From Exiguobacterium sp018617385 (lineage in GTDB: Bacteria; Bacillota; Bacilli; Exiguobacteriales; Exiguobacteriaceae), in contig NZ_JACSKA010000001.1 of the NCBI RefSeq assembly GCF_018617385.1, forward strand, positions 620,001 to 684,000: DNA of 64,000 bases, in the 5' to 3' direction. The notes beneath the pieces are model-generated. The model was given only the letters and a program-made list of their open reading frames with translations. It had not been told where the DNA came from and did not search any database. Below, piece after piece: positions 56,741 to 64,000 of the stretch (the first letter of the stretch is position 1; every line of letters starts with the position of its first letter). Both the position numbers and the translations under genes were made by a program.

Positions 56741-58066
56741 ATGAAACGTTCGCTTGCGCTAGGGTTGTGTGTATCGTTACTTGCCATGCCGGTCATGGCA
56801 ACAGAGAAAGACACGTTGAAAGCTCGACAAGATCGACTGTCCAATGAGTTGGAGGAGTCGAAAAAAGCGCAGGCCGAGACGGATGCCGAACTCGAGATCA
56901 CCGAGGCAGAGCGTGATGCCGTGAAGACGGAAATTCACGTCGTCGACGACCGGTTGAATGAATTGAGCGAACAGATCGCCATTCAGCAACATGAGGTCGA
57001 TACAGCCCGGGCAGAACTCGAGTCGACCCGCCAACAACTTTCCGTTCAGGAAGAATACTTGGAAAGCCAGAAGGAACTCGTGAACGAGCGCCTTCGCGTC
57101 TTGCAAGTACATGAAGATACTTCCTATCTACAAGTCATCTTTGAGTCCCGTTCCTTCGGCGACTTCGTGACACGGGCCATGACGGCCCACACGATCGCTG
57201 AACAGGACCGGGAGCTCATACATAATTATATGAGTGAGATGGAACGCTTGGAGTCGCTCGAGTCGACACAACGCACCCAGCTCTCCTTCATCAAGCAAAA
57301 AGAGCGCGAGCTCGTGATCACCAAGCAAGACCTTGACCGAACGGCCGAGAAGAAACGTGACCTGTTGGTCGAACTGAACGAGCAAGTGGAGCAACTCGAG
57401 CTCGAAAAGATGACGCGCAGTGAAGAGCAGGCGGTCATGGCTGAACAGAACCGCATCATCAATGAACAACTCGAGGCGATCGCGACTGCCGAACGAGAAG
57501 CCGCAGAGGCGGCCGAACGTGCCAAGCGTGAAGCCGAGGCGCGTGCCGCGGAAGAGCGAGCACAAGCAGAAGCGGAAGCCCGTGAGTCGGAGCTTGAGGA
57601 GGCACCTGAAGTGACCGCACCTACTGAAGCACCGACGAATGTGTCCACGTCCACCGGATTCGTTCGTCCCGTGTCCGGTTACGTGTCGAGTCCGTTCGGT
57701 CCACGAGACAACCCGTTGACGGGTGTCCCGGAGATTCACAAGGGGATTGATCTCGTCAATGCGTCTGGGACACCAATCGTGTCAAGCGCGCCAGGTGTCG
57801 TCATCAAAGCGGCGCCGGCGACGGGATACGGAAATGTCGTCTTCGTTTCGCACGTCATCAACGGTGAGATTTGGACGACTGTCTATGCCCATTTGAATGC
57901 GATTACGGTCGGAGCCGGTCAACAAGTGGCGGCGGGACAGACGGTCGGAACGCTCGGCAATACCGGCTGGTCGACCGGTCCCCATCTTCATTTTGAGTTA
58001 CATCGAGGAAAATGGGCACCGGGACAGCCGAACGCGATTGACCCAGCCCCGTATATTGGATACTGA
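56741..58066 (+). CDS. PcsB/EnvC-like murein hydrolase with M23 domain
   Basis: A 441-residue exported protein. The signal peptide MKRSLALGLCVSLLAMPVMA is cleaved near residue 20. A long coiled coil (22-265) includes an Ala/Glu-rich stretch (REAAEAAERAKREAEARAAE). The M23/LytM domain (305-441) has the zinc ligands intact: HKGIDL (H-x3-D), YAHL and HLHFELHRG. So it should be an active endopeptidase rather than an EnvC-type activator. It follows ftsX by 24 nt and is the probable FtsEX-controlled hydrolase. Confidence 0.9.
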   Translation: MKRSLALGLCVSLLAMPVMATEKDTLKARQDRLSNELEESKKAQAETDAELEITEAERDAVKTEIHVVDDRLNELSEQIAIQQHEVDTARAELESTRQQLSVQEEYLESQKELVNERLRVLQVHEDTSYLQVIFESRSFGDFVTRAMTAHTIAEQDRELIHNYMSEMERLESLESTQRTQLSFIKQKERELVITKQDLDRTAEKKRDLLVELNEQVEQLELEKMTRSEEQAVMAEQNRIINEQLEAIATAEREAAEAAERAKREAEARAAEERAQAEAEARESELEEAPEVTAPTEAPTNVSTSTGFVRPVSGYVSSPFGPRDNPLTGVPEIHKGIDLVNASGTPIVSSAPGVVIKAAPATGYGNVVFVSHVINGEIWTTVYAHLNAITVGAGQQVAAGQTVGTLGNTGWSTGPHLHFELHRGKWAPGQPNAIDPAPYIGY

Positions 58067-58069
58067 CAG

Positions 58070-58110
58070 AAGCGGACGCGTCCCAAATATGTGGAACGCG
58101 TCCGCTTTTC
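58070..58110 (+). terminator. Terminator after PcsB-like gene
   Basis: AAGCGGACGCGT pairs perfectly with ACGCGTCCGCTT, with T residues after it. Confidence 0.85.
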
Positions 58111-58167
58111 CTCTAGTTTTTGCTATACTAATGAAAAGACTTACAAAGAGAAATGAGGGACCAACCC

Positions 58168-59571
58168 GTGAAAAATTCAACCGCAGGACTACTCGCTGGC
58201 ACAACGTTCGTGGCTGGGGCCGGTGCAGGCCTTGCGACGATGGCGTTTACAGACACATCGCTTCCCATTCAAACGAATGCGGAAGGCTGGGATAAAGTCG
58301 ACCAAGTACGTGATTTGATTGAAGAACATTCATTACAGGACATCTCAGAAGACGATTTATTGACCGGCGCGCTCGACGGGATGACCGCAGCGCTGAACGA
58401 CCCGTATTCGGATTTCTTGGATGCGGAAGAAACGTCACAATTTACGGACTCGATTGAATCGAGTTTTGAAGGAATCGGCGCGACTTTGGAGAAGAAAGGA
58501 GAGGACATCTTAATTGTCGCTCCGATCAAAGGCGCTCCGGCTGAAGAGGCGGGACTTCGTCCTGGCGACATCATCACAGCGGTCGACGGGGAGTCGATTG
58601 AAGGGATGGATGTACAGGAAGCCGTCCAATTGATTCGAGGCGAAAAAGGGACGACCGTCACGTTGACGATTCGCCGTGGCAGTCAGACGGCGGACTATGA
58701 GATTACACGTGACACGATTCCAATCGAGACGGTCTTCTCTGAAGTGAAAGAGAAAGACGGCAAAAAGATCGGGTATCTCCAAGTCACCCAATTCTCAGAA
58801 CCGACCGCCGACGAGTTTCTCGAACAACTCGAACAACTCGAGTCAGAAGAGATCGATAGCTTGATCATCGATGTTCGTGGAAATCCGGGAGGTCTCTTGC
58901 CAGCCGTCATCGAAATGTCAGAAGGATTCGTCCCGACCTCAAAACCGGTCGTCCAAATCGAGAATGCGGACGGGGACCGTGATGCACAAAACGGCCGCGC
59001 CCGTGAAGCGAAACCGTATGACCTGTTCGTCTTGACGGATGAAGGTTCTGCCTCGGCATCTGAGATTTTGACTGGTGCGATGAAAGAAGGGGCAGGCGCG
59101 ACCATCATCGGGACGAAGACGTTCGGAAAAGGTGTCGTTCAGACGGCGTTCGACCTAGAGGACGGCAGTAACTTGAAGTTGACGACGAGCAAATGGCTCA
59201 CACCGGACGGGAACTGGATCAACAAGAAGGGAATTGAGCCGGACATTGAAGTGAAGCAACCGGATTACTTCAACGTGACCCGTGTCCTAACAGAAGAAGA
59301 GTCGCTCCAAGTCGGAGATTATGGCGATGCCGTCTCGAACCTGCACAAAATTTTAACTGGAATCGGCTATGAGCCAGGCGGTCAGCCGGGATATTACGGG
59401 GACACGATGGCGGATGCCGTAAAAGCATTCCAGACAGACAATGGTCTCGAGGCTTCCGGAACGGTCGATGAAGAGACGGCCTCGGCCCTCGAAGCGAAGT
59501 TGCTCGAAGCGATTCAAGATGAGGCGAATGACGCCCAGTTGAATCGAGCGCTTGAAGAAGCCGCAAAATAA
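58168..59571 (+). CDS. ctpB: Carboxy-terminal processing peptidase (CtpA/CtpB type, S41)
   Basis: A 467-residue S41 protease with an N-terminal membrane anchor (about 5-27). It has an N-terminal helical part, a PDZ domain (100-180; ILIVAPIKGAPAEEAGLRPG, DIITAVDGESIEGM), and the catalytic region IDVRGNPGGLLPAVI, LTDEGSASASEILTGAMKEG (Ser in GSAS) and GTKTFGKGVVQTAF (Lys). A C-terminal peptidoglycan-binding domain follows (QVGDYGDAVSNLHKILTGIG). The start is GTG 58168 after GAGGG; ATG 58153 is less likely. Precedes minJ, as in B. subtilis. Confidence 0.93.
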   Translation: MKNSTAGLLAGTTFVAGAGAGLATMAFTDTSLPIQTNAEGWDKVDQVRDLIEEHSLQDISEDDLLTGALDGMTAALNDPYSDFLDAEETSQFTDSIESSFEGIGATLEKKGEDILIVAPIKGAPAEEAGLRPGDIITAVDGESIEGMDVQEAVQLIRGEKGTTVTLTIRRGSQTADYEITRDTIPIETVFSEVKEKDGKKIGYLQVTQFSEPTADEFLEQLEQLESEEIDSLIIDVRGNPGGLLPAVIEMSEGFVPTSKPVVQIENADGDRDAQNGRAREAKPYDLFVLTDEGSASASEILTGAMKEGAGATIIGTKTFGKGVVQTAFDLEDGSNLKLTTSKWLTPDGNWINKKGIEPDIEVKQPDYFNVTRVLTEEESLQVGDYGDAVSNLHKILTGIGYEPGGQPGYYGDTMADAVKAFQTDNGLEASGTVDEETASALEAKLLEAIQDEANDAQLNRALEEAAK

Positions 59572-59599
59572 CGTTGTATGAAAGAAAGGGTTGGACCGC

Positions 59600-60754
59600 G
59601 TGGAAGTTGTACGAATGAGTGTTACGGCTTTATTGACGTTGTTAGGTAGTCCGCTGTTTTGGGTGACACTCGTCGCCCTTACATACATATCGCTGACACG
59701 GGTCAAGCGAGAACGGGCCATGTTCCGTTCGAGACGTCGCTCGCCGAAGTCAGAATGGAAACATTTCATCTGGCCGAGTCTTCTGTTAGCGGTCCTCTCA
59801 TCGATCGCGACGATTTTACTGGAGACGACCATCACGTTTGAGTGGGCCGTCTCGTTCACGGTTCTCTATACGCTCGTCGTCTTGACGATGCATCCGCGCT
59901 TCTTCAATCCGGTGCTGCCTCTTCTCGTGTTGTTGGGGGTCGTCTTGTTGCGCGATGTCGTCGCATATGGGGCGCTTCGCGATTGGGTAGAGGCACTCGC
60001 TCGAGTCGATTGGACGGTCTATGCGCTCACGTTCGGTCTCGTCACCCTTGCGGAATCGATTCTCTTACGTTGGAACGGATCAAAAGAGACGTCCCCGACC
60101 TTGATCTTGTCGAAACGGGGACAGTTTATCGGGGGGCATGTCGTCAAACGGATTTGGTTTTTCCCGCTCGTCGTCTTCATGCCACCGATGTTCGGTCTCG
60201 ACTGGCCGATGATGCCCATCATTCTTCCGATTCCGATTGGGGTCAGTTTATTGTCGACCGGTGCATTACCGGGAACGCTCCTCGCACGACTGAGCAATTA
60301 TCGCGCGGTACTGGCATTGATCGCCCTCGGTCTATTCGGTCTCTCATACGCATTTGAGATTCCATATGTCGACTATGTGCTACTCGCTTTGTTCGTTCTT
60401 TATGAACTTGGATTGCAATGGATCAAACGCGAGAATCGGGGAACGACACCCGTCTTCATCAACGGAAACCGTGGGGCGGTCATCGTCGACACGCTACCGA
60501 ACTCACCTGGAGAGGCGATGCAACTCATCCCGGGTGAATCAATCTATAAAGTGAACGGGACGGTCATCACCGGAGGGCATAGTTTTTATGAGGCGCTCCA
60601 ACAACATAAGCCATACATCAAGCTGGAAGTGTTGAATCTGAACGGAGACATCCGATTCGTTCAACGGGCGATGTATGAGACCGATCCACATGAGCTCGGG
60701 ATTTTGTTCGTCGGGGAACCGACGAGCCCGAGAGTCCGCTTGCGTAAACTGTAA
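59600..60754 (+). CDS. minJ: MinJ-like topological determinant of cell division
   Basis: A 384-residue protein with about seven to eight membrane segments in residues 5-275 and a C-terminal PDZ-like domain (290-384): NGNRGAVIVDTLPNSPGEAM, IPGESIYKVNGTVITGGHSF. It matches B. subtilis MinJ in architecture and position after ctpB. MinJ bridges DivIVA and MinD at poles and septum. The start is GTG 59600 after AAAGGG; ATG 59615 is the alternative. A terminator follows (60754-60781). Confidence 0.87.
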   Translation: MEVVRMSVTALLTLLGSPLFWVTLVALTYISLTRVKRERAMFRSRRRSPKSEWKHFIWPSLLLAVLSSIATILLETTITFEWAVSFTVLYTLVVLTMHPRFFNPVLPLLVLLGVVLLRDVVAYGALRDWVEALARVDWTVYALTFGLVTLAESILLRWNGSKETSPTLILSKRGQFIGGHVVKRIWFFPLVVFMPPMFGLDWPMMPIILPIPIGVSLLSTGALPGTLLARLSNYRAVLALIALGLFGLSYAFEIPYVDYVLLALFVLYELGLQWIKRENRGTTPVFINGNRGAVIVDTLPNSPGEAMQLIPGESIYKVNGTVITGGHSFYEALQQHKPYIKLEVLNLNGDIRFVQRAMYETDPHELGILFVGEPTSPRVRLRKL

Positions 60755-60781
60755 GAGTATCCGTCTTGGATACTCTTTTTT
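60754..60781 (+). terminator. Terminator of minJ
   Basis: AGAGTATCC/GGATACTCT stem with T run. Confidence 0.9.
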
Positions 60782-60787
60782 GCATAC

Positions 60788-60815
60788 AAAAAGGGCACCC
60801 GGAAGGATGCCCTTT
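60788..60815 (-). terminator. Terminator of glpK (minus strand)
   Basis: AAAGGGCATCC/GGGTGCCCTTT stem on the minus strand with a T run reading toward minJ. Confidence 0.85.
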
Positions 60816-60818
60816 GTC

Positions 60819-62336
60819 TTAAACTTCAAGTTTTGAAGGTTTGAATGCCATTGTGGCTTCGACTGCGTGTTGCCATCCTTTGTAGAGGGCTTCACGATGA
60901 GACTCGTCCATGTTTGGTTCGAACTTCTTGTCGAGTTTCCATTGGTCTTTGACTTCGGCTTGGTCTTTCCAGAATCCAACGGCGAGACCGGCCAAGTAGG
61001 CGGCACCGAGTGCAGTCGTTTCACTCACTTCAGGGCGTTCGACCGGAACGTTGAGAATGTCCGATTGGAACTGCATGAGGAAGTTGTTGCTGACGGCTCC
61101 ACCATCGACGCGGAGCGTCTTCAAGTTGATGCCTGAATCACTCTCCATCGACGTGAGGACGTCACGTGTCTGGTAAGCGAGTGACTCGATTGTCGCACGG
61201 ACCATCTGTTCTTTCTCTGTCCCACGCGTGAGACCGAAGATGGCACCACGGACGTCAGAGTTCCAGTACGGGGCACCGAGACCGACGAAGGCAGGAACGA
61301 CATAGACACCGTCAGTTGATTCGATTCGTGTCGCATACTGTTCCGAGTCTTTCGCTGATTTCAACATTCGCAATCCGTCACGGAGCCACTGGATTGCCGA
61401 ACCGGCGACGAAGATTGATCCTTCGAGCGCATATTCTACTTTCCCGTTATAGCCCCATGCAATCGTCGTCAAGAGACCGTGATCGGATTTGACGGCTTCT
61501 TCTCCTGTGTTCATGAGCATGAAGCAACCCGTTCCGTACGTGTTTTTCGCCTCACCTTTTTCGAAGCACGTTTGTCCGAACAAGGCGGCCTGTTGGTCAC
61601 CTGCTGCTCCGGCAATCGGGACTTCGAATCCGAAGAAGTGGTATGGGATCGTGTTCGCATAGACTTCACTTGACGGTTTGACTTCAGGAAGCATGGATTT
61701 AGGCACTGTCAAGATGTCGAGTAACTCGTCATCCCACTTCTGTTCGTAGATGTTATACATGAGTGTACGTGATGCGTTCGAGTAATCGGTCACGTGGGCT
61801 TTTCCACCAGAGAGCTTCCAGATGAGCCATGTGTCGATTGTCCCGAAGAGGAGTTCGCCGTTCTCAGCTTTTTCACGTGCACCCTCGACGTTGTCAAGAA
61901 TCCATTTGACTTTCGTTCCTGAGAAGTAGGCATCGATGAGGAGACCTGTTTTGTCGCGGACCATATCGGAATGGCCGGCTGCTTTCAACTCTTCACAGAT
62001 GTCGGCAGTTTGGCGAGATTGCCAGACGATAGCGTTATAGACAGGGCGTCCTGTTTCTTTTTCCCAAACGACGGCTGTTTCACGTTGGTTCGTGATCCCG
62101 ATTCCAGCAATCTCATTTGGGTCGATATCAGCAGAACCGAACGCTTCCGCCATGACGGCGAGGACAGATCCCCAAATCTCATTGGCGTTGTGCTCGACCC
62201 AGCCTGGTTTTGGGAAGTATTGTTTGAATTCGCGCTGAGCGACTGTGACGATTTTTCCATCATGATCAAAGATGATTGCCCGTGAACTTGTCGTTCCTTG
62301 GTCCAATGCTAAAATATAACGTTTTTCTTTCGCCAT
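60819..62336 (-). CDS. glpK: Glycerol kinase
   Basis: A 505-residue FGGY kinase converting glycerol to glycerol 3-phosphate. The start motif is YILALDQGTTSSRAIIFDHD; then VEHNANEIWGSVLAVMAEAF, GIGITNQRETAVVWEKETGR, and the ATP-binding ATIESLAYQTRDVLTSMESD and LRVDGGAVSNNFLMQFQSDI. The histidine phosphorylated by HPr in Bacillota is expected near residue 230, in NTIPYHFFGFEV. RBS GAAGGAGGAA precedes ATG 62336. It lies 28 nt downstream of glpF in one operon. Confidence 0.97.
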   Translation of the reverse strand: MAKEKRYILALDQGTTSSRAIIFDHDGKIVTVAQREFKQYFPKPGWVEHNANEIWGSVLAVMAEAFGSADIDPNEIAGIGITNQRETAVVWEKETGRPVYNAIVWQSRQTADICEELKAAGHSDMVRDKTGLLIDAYFSGTKVKWILDNVEGAREKAENGELLFGTIDTWLIWKLSGGKAHVTDYSNASRTLMYNIYEQKWDDELLDILTVPKSMLPEVKPSSEVYANTIPYHFFGFEVPIAGAAGDQQAALFGQTCFEKGEAKNTYGTGCFMLMNTGEEAVKSDHGLLTTIAWGYNGKVEYALEGSIFVAGSAIQWLRDGLRMLKSAKDSEQYATRIESTDGVYVVPAFVGLGAPYWNSDVRGAIFGLTRGTEKEQMVRATIESLAYQTRDVLTSMESDSGINLKTLRVDGGAVSNNFLMQFQSDILNVPVERPEVSETTALGAAYLAGLAVGFWKDQAEVKDQWKLDKKFEPNMDESHREALYKGWQHAVEATMAFKPSKLEV

Positions 62337-62364
62337 ATGTGATTTCCTCCTTCAAAATTATGTG

Positions 62365-63072
62365 TTAAGGGACGAGAATGCCGTAAACGAGTGCGGCGAT
62401 GACAGCACCGATAATTGGACCGACAACTGGAATCCATGAGTAACCCCAGTCTGATGTGCCTTTTCCTTTGATTGGAAGCACGGCGTGTGCGATACGCGGT
62501 CCAAGGTCACGTGCCGGGTTGATCGCATATCCCGTCGTACCACCGAGTGAGAGACCGATTGACACGATCAAGAAACCAACGATGAGCGGATTGAGTCCGT
62601 CCGCGAATGTGTTTGCCCCGAATGACAATAACGCGAATAAAAGGACGAATGTTCCGATAATCTCACCAATCAAGTTCGATGGTGTGTTGCGGATCCCTGG
62701 AGCGGTCGAGAAGGTTGCGAGTTTCAAGCCTGGATCGTCCGTCGCATCGTAGTGCGGCTTATAGTGGACATACACCAAACATGCCCCGATGAACGCCCCG
62801 ATAAACTGAGCAAGGATGTAAAGTGGGACATCGGCCCATGGGAATTCGCCTGCAGTCGCGAGACCAATCGTGACGGCAGGGTTGATGTGAGCGCCTCCGT
62901 AAATTCCGGCTGCGTAGACCCCGACCATAACGGCAAGACCCCAACCCATTGTGATGACAATCCAGCCAGAGTTTTCCGCTTTGGAATGGCGGAGGACGAC
63001 GCCGGCGACAACACCGTTACCGAGCAGAATCAATAGCATCGTACCAATAATTTCACTGACAAATGCTGACAT
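62365..63072 (-). CDS. glpF: Glycerol uptake facilitator
   Basis: A 235-residue aquaglyceroporin with six membrane segments and both NPA boxes: GGAHINPAVTIGLATAG (about residue 62) and TTGYAINPARDLGPRIAH (about 190). The glycerol-selective aspartate after the second box (NPARD) is present. It admits glycerol by facilitated diffusion. Its promoter (-10 TATAAT on the minus strand, 63117-63122) leaves a leader of about 38 nt, too short for the GlpP antiterminator control of B. subtilis. Confidence 0.96.
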   Translation of the reverse strand: MSAFVSEIIGTMLLILLGNGVVAGVVLRHSKAENSGWIVITMGWGLAVMVGVYAAGIYGGAHINPAVTIGLATAGEFPWADVPLYILAQFIGAFIGACLVYVHYKPHYDATDDPGLKLATFSTAPGIRNTPSNLIGEIIGTFVLLFALLSFGANTFADGLNPLIVGFLIVSIGLSLGGTTGYAINPARDLGPRIAHAVLPIKGKGTSDWGYSWIPVVGPIIGAVIAALVYGILVP

Positions 63073-63467
63073 GTGATACTCCCCTTTCTCCCTTATGCAA
63101 TTTGACTTACCACTTCATTATATGCCCAAAATGTAAGCGTTTTAAAACAGTGTTTTTCAAAAATCCTACTTTTTTCCTACAAATGTTCACATTTACAGCT
63201 GTAAACTTCACAAAAGAGGTCAGGGACAGAGCGAAACGTTCACGAAATGGATGGTTTTTTACGTATTTCGAGGATTCCAATTTACATAGGGACATAGTCC
63301 AATCGATCACGTTCAATCCCTTATGCCACAAAAGTGATTGTGTTGAAATCTTGATGTGTTGGTTTGGATGGAACTAGATGTTTCTTTTGAGACAGTAAAG
63401 GAAAAAGAAATGGACAATGAACCGAATGAAAAAAGAAATGAAATGCGTTAGTCTATAAGCTAATAAG
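63073..63467. promoter_or_regulatory. glpF promoter with cre-like site; otherwise no gene
   Basis: On the minus strand TATAAT lies at 63117-63122. ATGTAAGCGTTTTAAA (63131-63146) closely resembles a CcpA cre and lies in the promoter spacer, predicting catabolite repression of glpFK. From 63150 to 63467 I see no gene or strong structure. Confidence 0.55.
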
Positions 63468-63496
63468 CGAATATTTGTTCGTGTCTATGGTATAAT
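63468..63496 (+). promoter_or_regulatory. LexA (SOS) box and promoter of uvrB
   Basis: CGAATATTTGTTCG (63468-63481) matches the Gram-positive LexA box CGAAC-N4-GTTCG with one change. It covers the -35 region of a promoter with TATAAT at 63491-63496. uvrB is part of the SOS regulon in B. subtilis. Confidence 0.75.
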
Positions 63497-63533
63497 CAAG
63501 ACACTTATGAAATGAGAAGGTGAGGAGTATCTT

Positions 63534-64000
63534 ATGGAATCGATTCCGTTTGCATTACAATCTGAATTTCAACCAGGGGGTGACCAGCCTGAAGCGATTC
63601 GACAGCTTGTCGAAGGTGTGAATCGAGGTGACCGGTATCAGACGCTCCTCGGGGCAACGGGTACAGGGAAAACGTTTACCGTCTCGAACGTCATCCAAGA
63701 AGTGAAGAAGCCGACACTCGTCCTCGCCCACAACAAGACGCTCGCCGGTCAGCTTTACTCGGAGTTCAAAGAGTTCTTCCCGAACAACGCCGTCGAGTAC
63801 TTCGTCAGTTACTATGATTACTATCAACCGGAAGCGTACGTGCCGTCGACGGATACGTTCATCGAGAAGGATGCGTCGATCAATGATGAAATCGATAAGC
63901 TGCGTCACTCGGCGACGTCGGCTCTCTTTGAGCGCGATGACGTCATCATCGTCGCATCCGTTTCCTGTATATATGGTCTCGGTAACCCGGAAGAATATCG
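63534..64000 (+). CDS. uvrB: Excinuclease ABC subunit B, 5' part (runs off the window)
   Basis: The first 155 codons of UvrB. Visible are FALQSEFQPGGDQPEAIRQL, the Walker A motif LLGATGTGKTFTVSNVIQE, the motif Ia region LVLAHNKTLAGQLYSEFKEF and the beta-hairpin FVSYYDYYQPEAYVPSTDTF, then SVSCIYGLGNPEEY at the window edge. UvrB verifies damage and loads UvrC in nucleotide-excision repair. The start is ATG 63534 after AAGGTGAGGAG. The 3' end is outside the window. Confidence 0.97.
   Translation, partial: MESIPFALQSEFQPGGDQPEAIRQLVEGVNRGDRYQTLLGATGTGKTFTVSNVIQEVKKPTLVLAHNKTLAGQLYSEFKEFFPNNAVEYFVSYYDYYQPEAYVPSTDTFIEKDASINDEIDKLRHSATSALFERDDVIIVASVSCIYGLGNPEEY

Noticed and set aside
63063..63377. 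104-codon plus-strand frame in the glpF-uvrB gap
   Set aside because: It overlaps the glpF start on the other strand, has no RBS, and its codon use is unlike neighbouring genes.
1..64000. CRISPR arrays, tRNA or rRNA genes, insertion sequences, prophage genes
   Set aside because: I looked for regular repeats, cloverleaf signatures, transposase motifs and phage structural genes on both strands and saw none.

Overview
The window is a chromosomal segment of a flagellated, naturally competent Bacillota bacterium of the order Bacillales, most likely Exiguobacterium (inferred from gene content, about 50% GC by eye, and protein character; no search was run). The backbone follows the Bacillus subtilis order tagO - lytR/tagU - yvyE - degS - degU - degV - comFA - comFC - yvyF - flgM - flgN - flgK - flgL - yviE - fliW - csrA - (insert) - hag - flaG - fliD - fliS - fliT - (insert) - hpf - secA - prfB - cccB - ftsE - ftsX - ctp - minJ - uvrB. 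No rRNA, tRNA, IS element, prophage or CRISPR array was seen.

Layout. 1-5.5 kb: acyltransferase, Asp23 protein, pgmB, a Rok-like protein, tagO and an LCP enzyme. 5.5-9.1 kb: yvyE, degSU (with a sigma-D-like promoter) and degV. 9.1-13.3 kb: a trehalose module (treR, treP, treA) with two TreR-type operators and a cre-like site. 13.3-20.1 kb: comFA-comFC and the late flagellar operon to csrA. 20.1-31.7 kb: genes inserted relative to B. subtilis (diguanylate cyclase, two YitT proteins, EamA transporter, acetyltransferase, chemotaxis receptor, small unknowns, and a low-GC pair of EcsC and a coiled-coil protein with a RelE-like C-terminus). 31.7-34.0 kb: flagellin gene hag with a group I intron near its 3' end, followed by a convergent free-standing LAGLIDADG endonuclease gene. 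34.3-36.9 kb: flaG-fliD-fliS-fliT. 37-46.6 kb: a second insert with a secreted SH3/CAP protein, a candidate structured RNA, a minus-strand accessory flagellar operon (FliK-like, FlhB C-terminal-like, FliS-like, second flagellin, YaaR, DUF2225) and comK. 46.7-64 kb: csp, hpf, secA, prfB, a third YitT gene, cccB, a BCCT transporter, ftsEX-pcsB-ctp-minJ, glpFK and the 5' end of uvrB behind a LexA-type box.

The most unusual system is at hag. The intron (about 32616-33011) begins with a 45-nt segment encoding the last 14 flagellin residues and a stop. The 3' exon after the intron encodes the same 14 residues, differing at only two positions but recoded at most codons. Spliced and unspliced mRNA therefore both encode a 277-residue flagellin. 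The endonuclease gene lies outside the intron, beyond the hag terminator and on the opposite strand, which resembles a collaborative-homing arrangement.

Functionally the region couples motility (late flagellar genes, FliW-CsrA control of hag, sigma-D promoters), competence (comFA, comFC, comK, degSU) and envelope growth and division (tagO, LCP, FtsEX-PcsB, MinJ, SecA).
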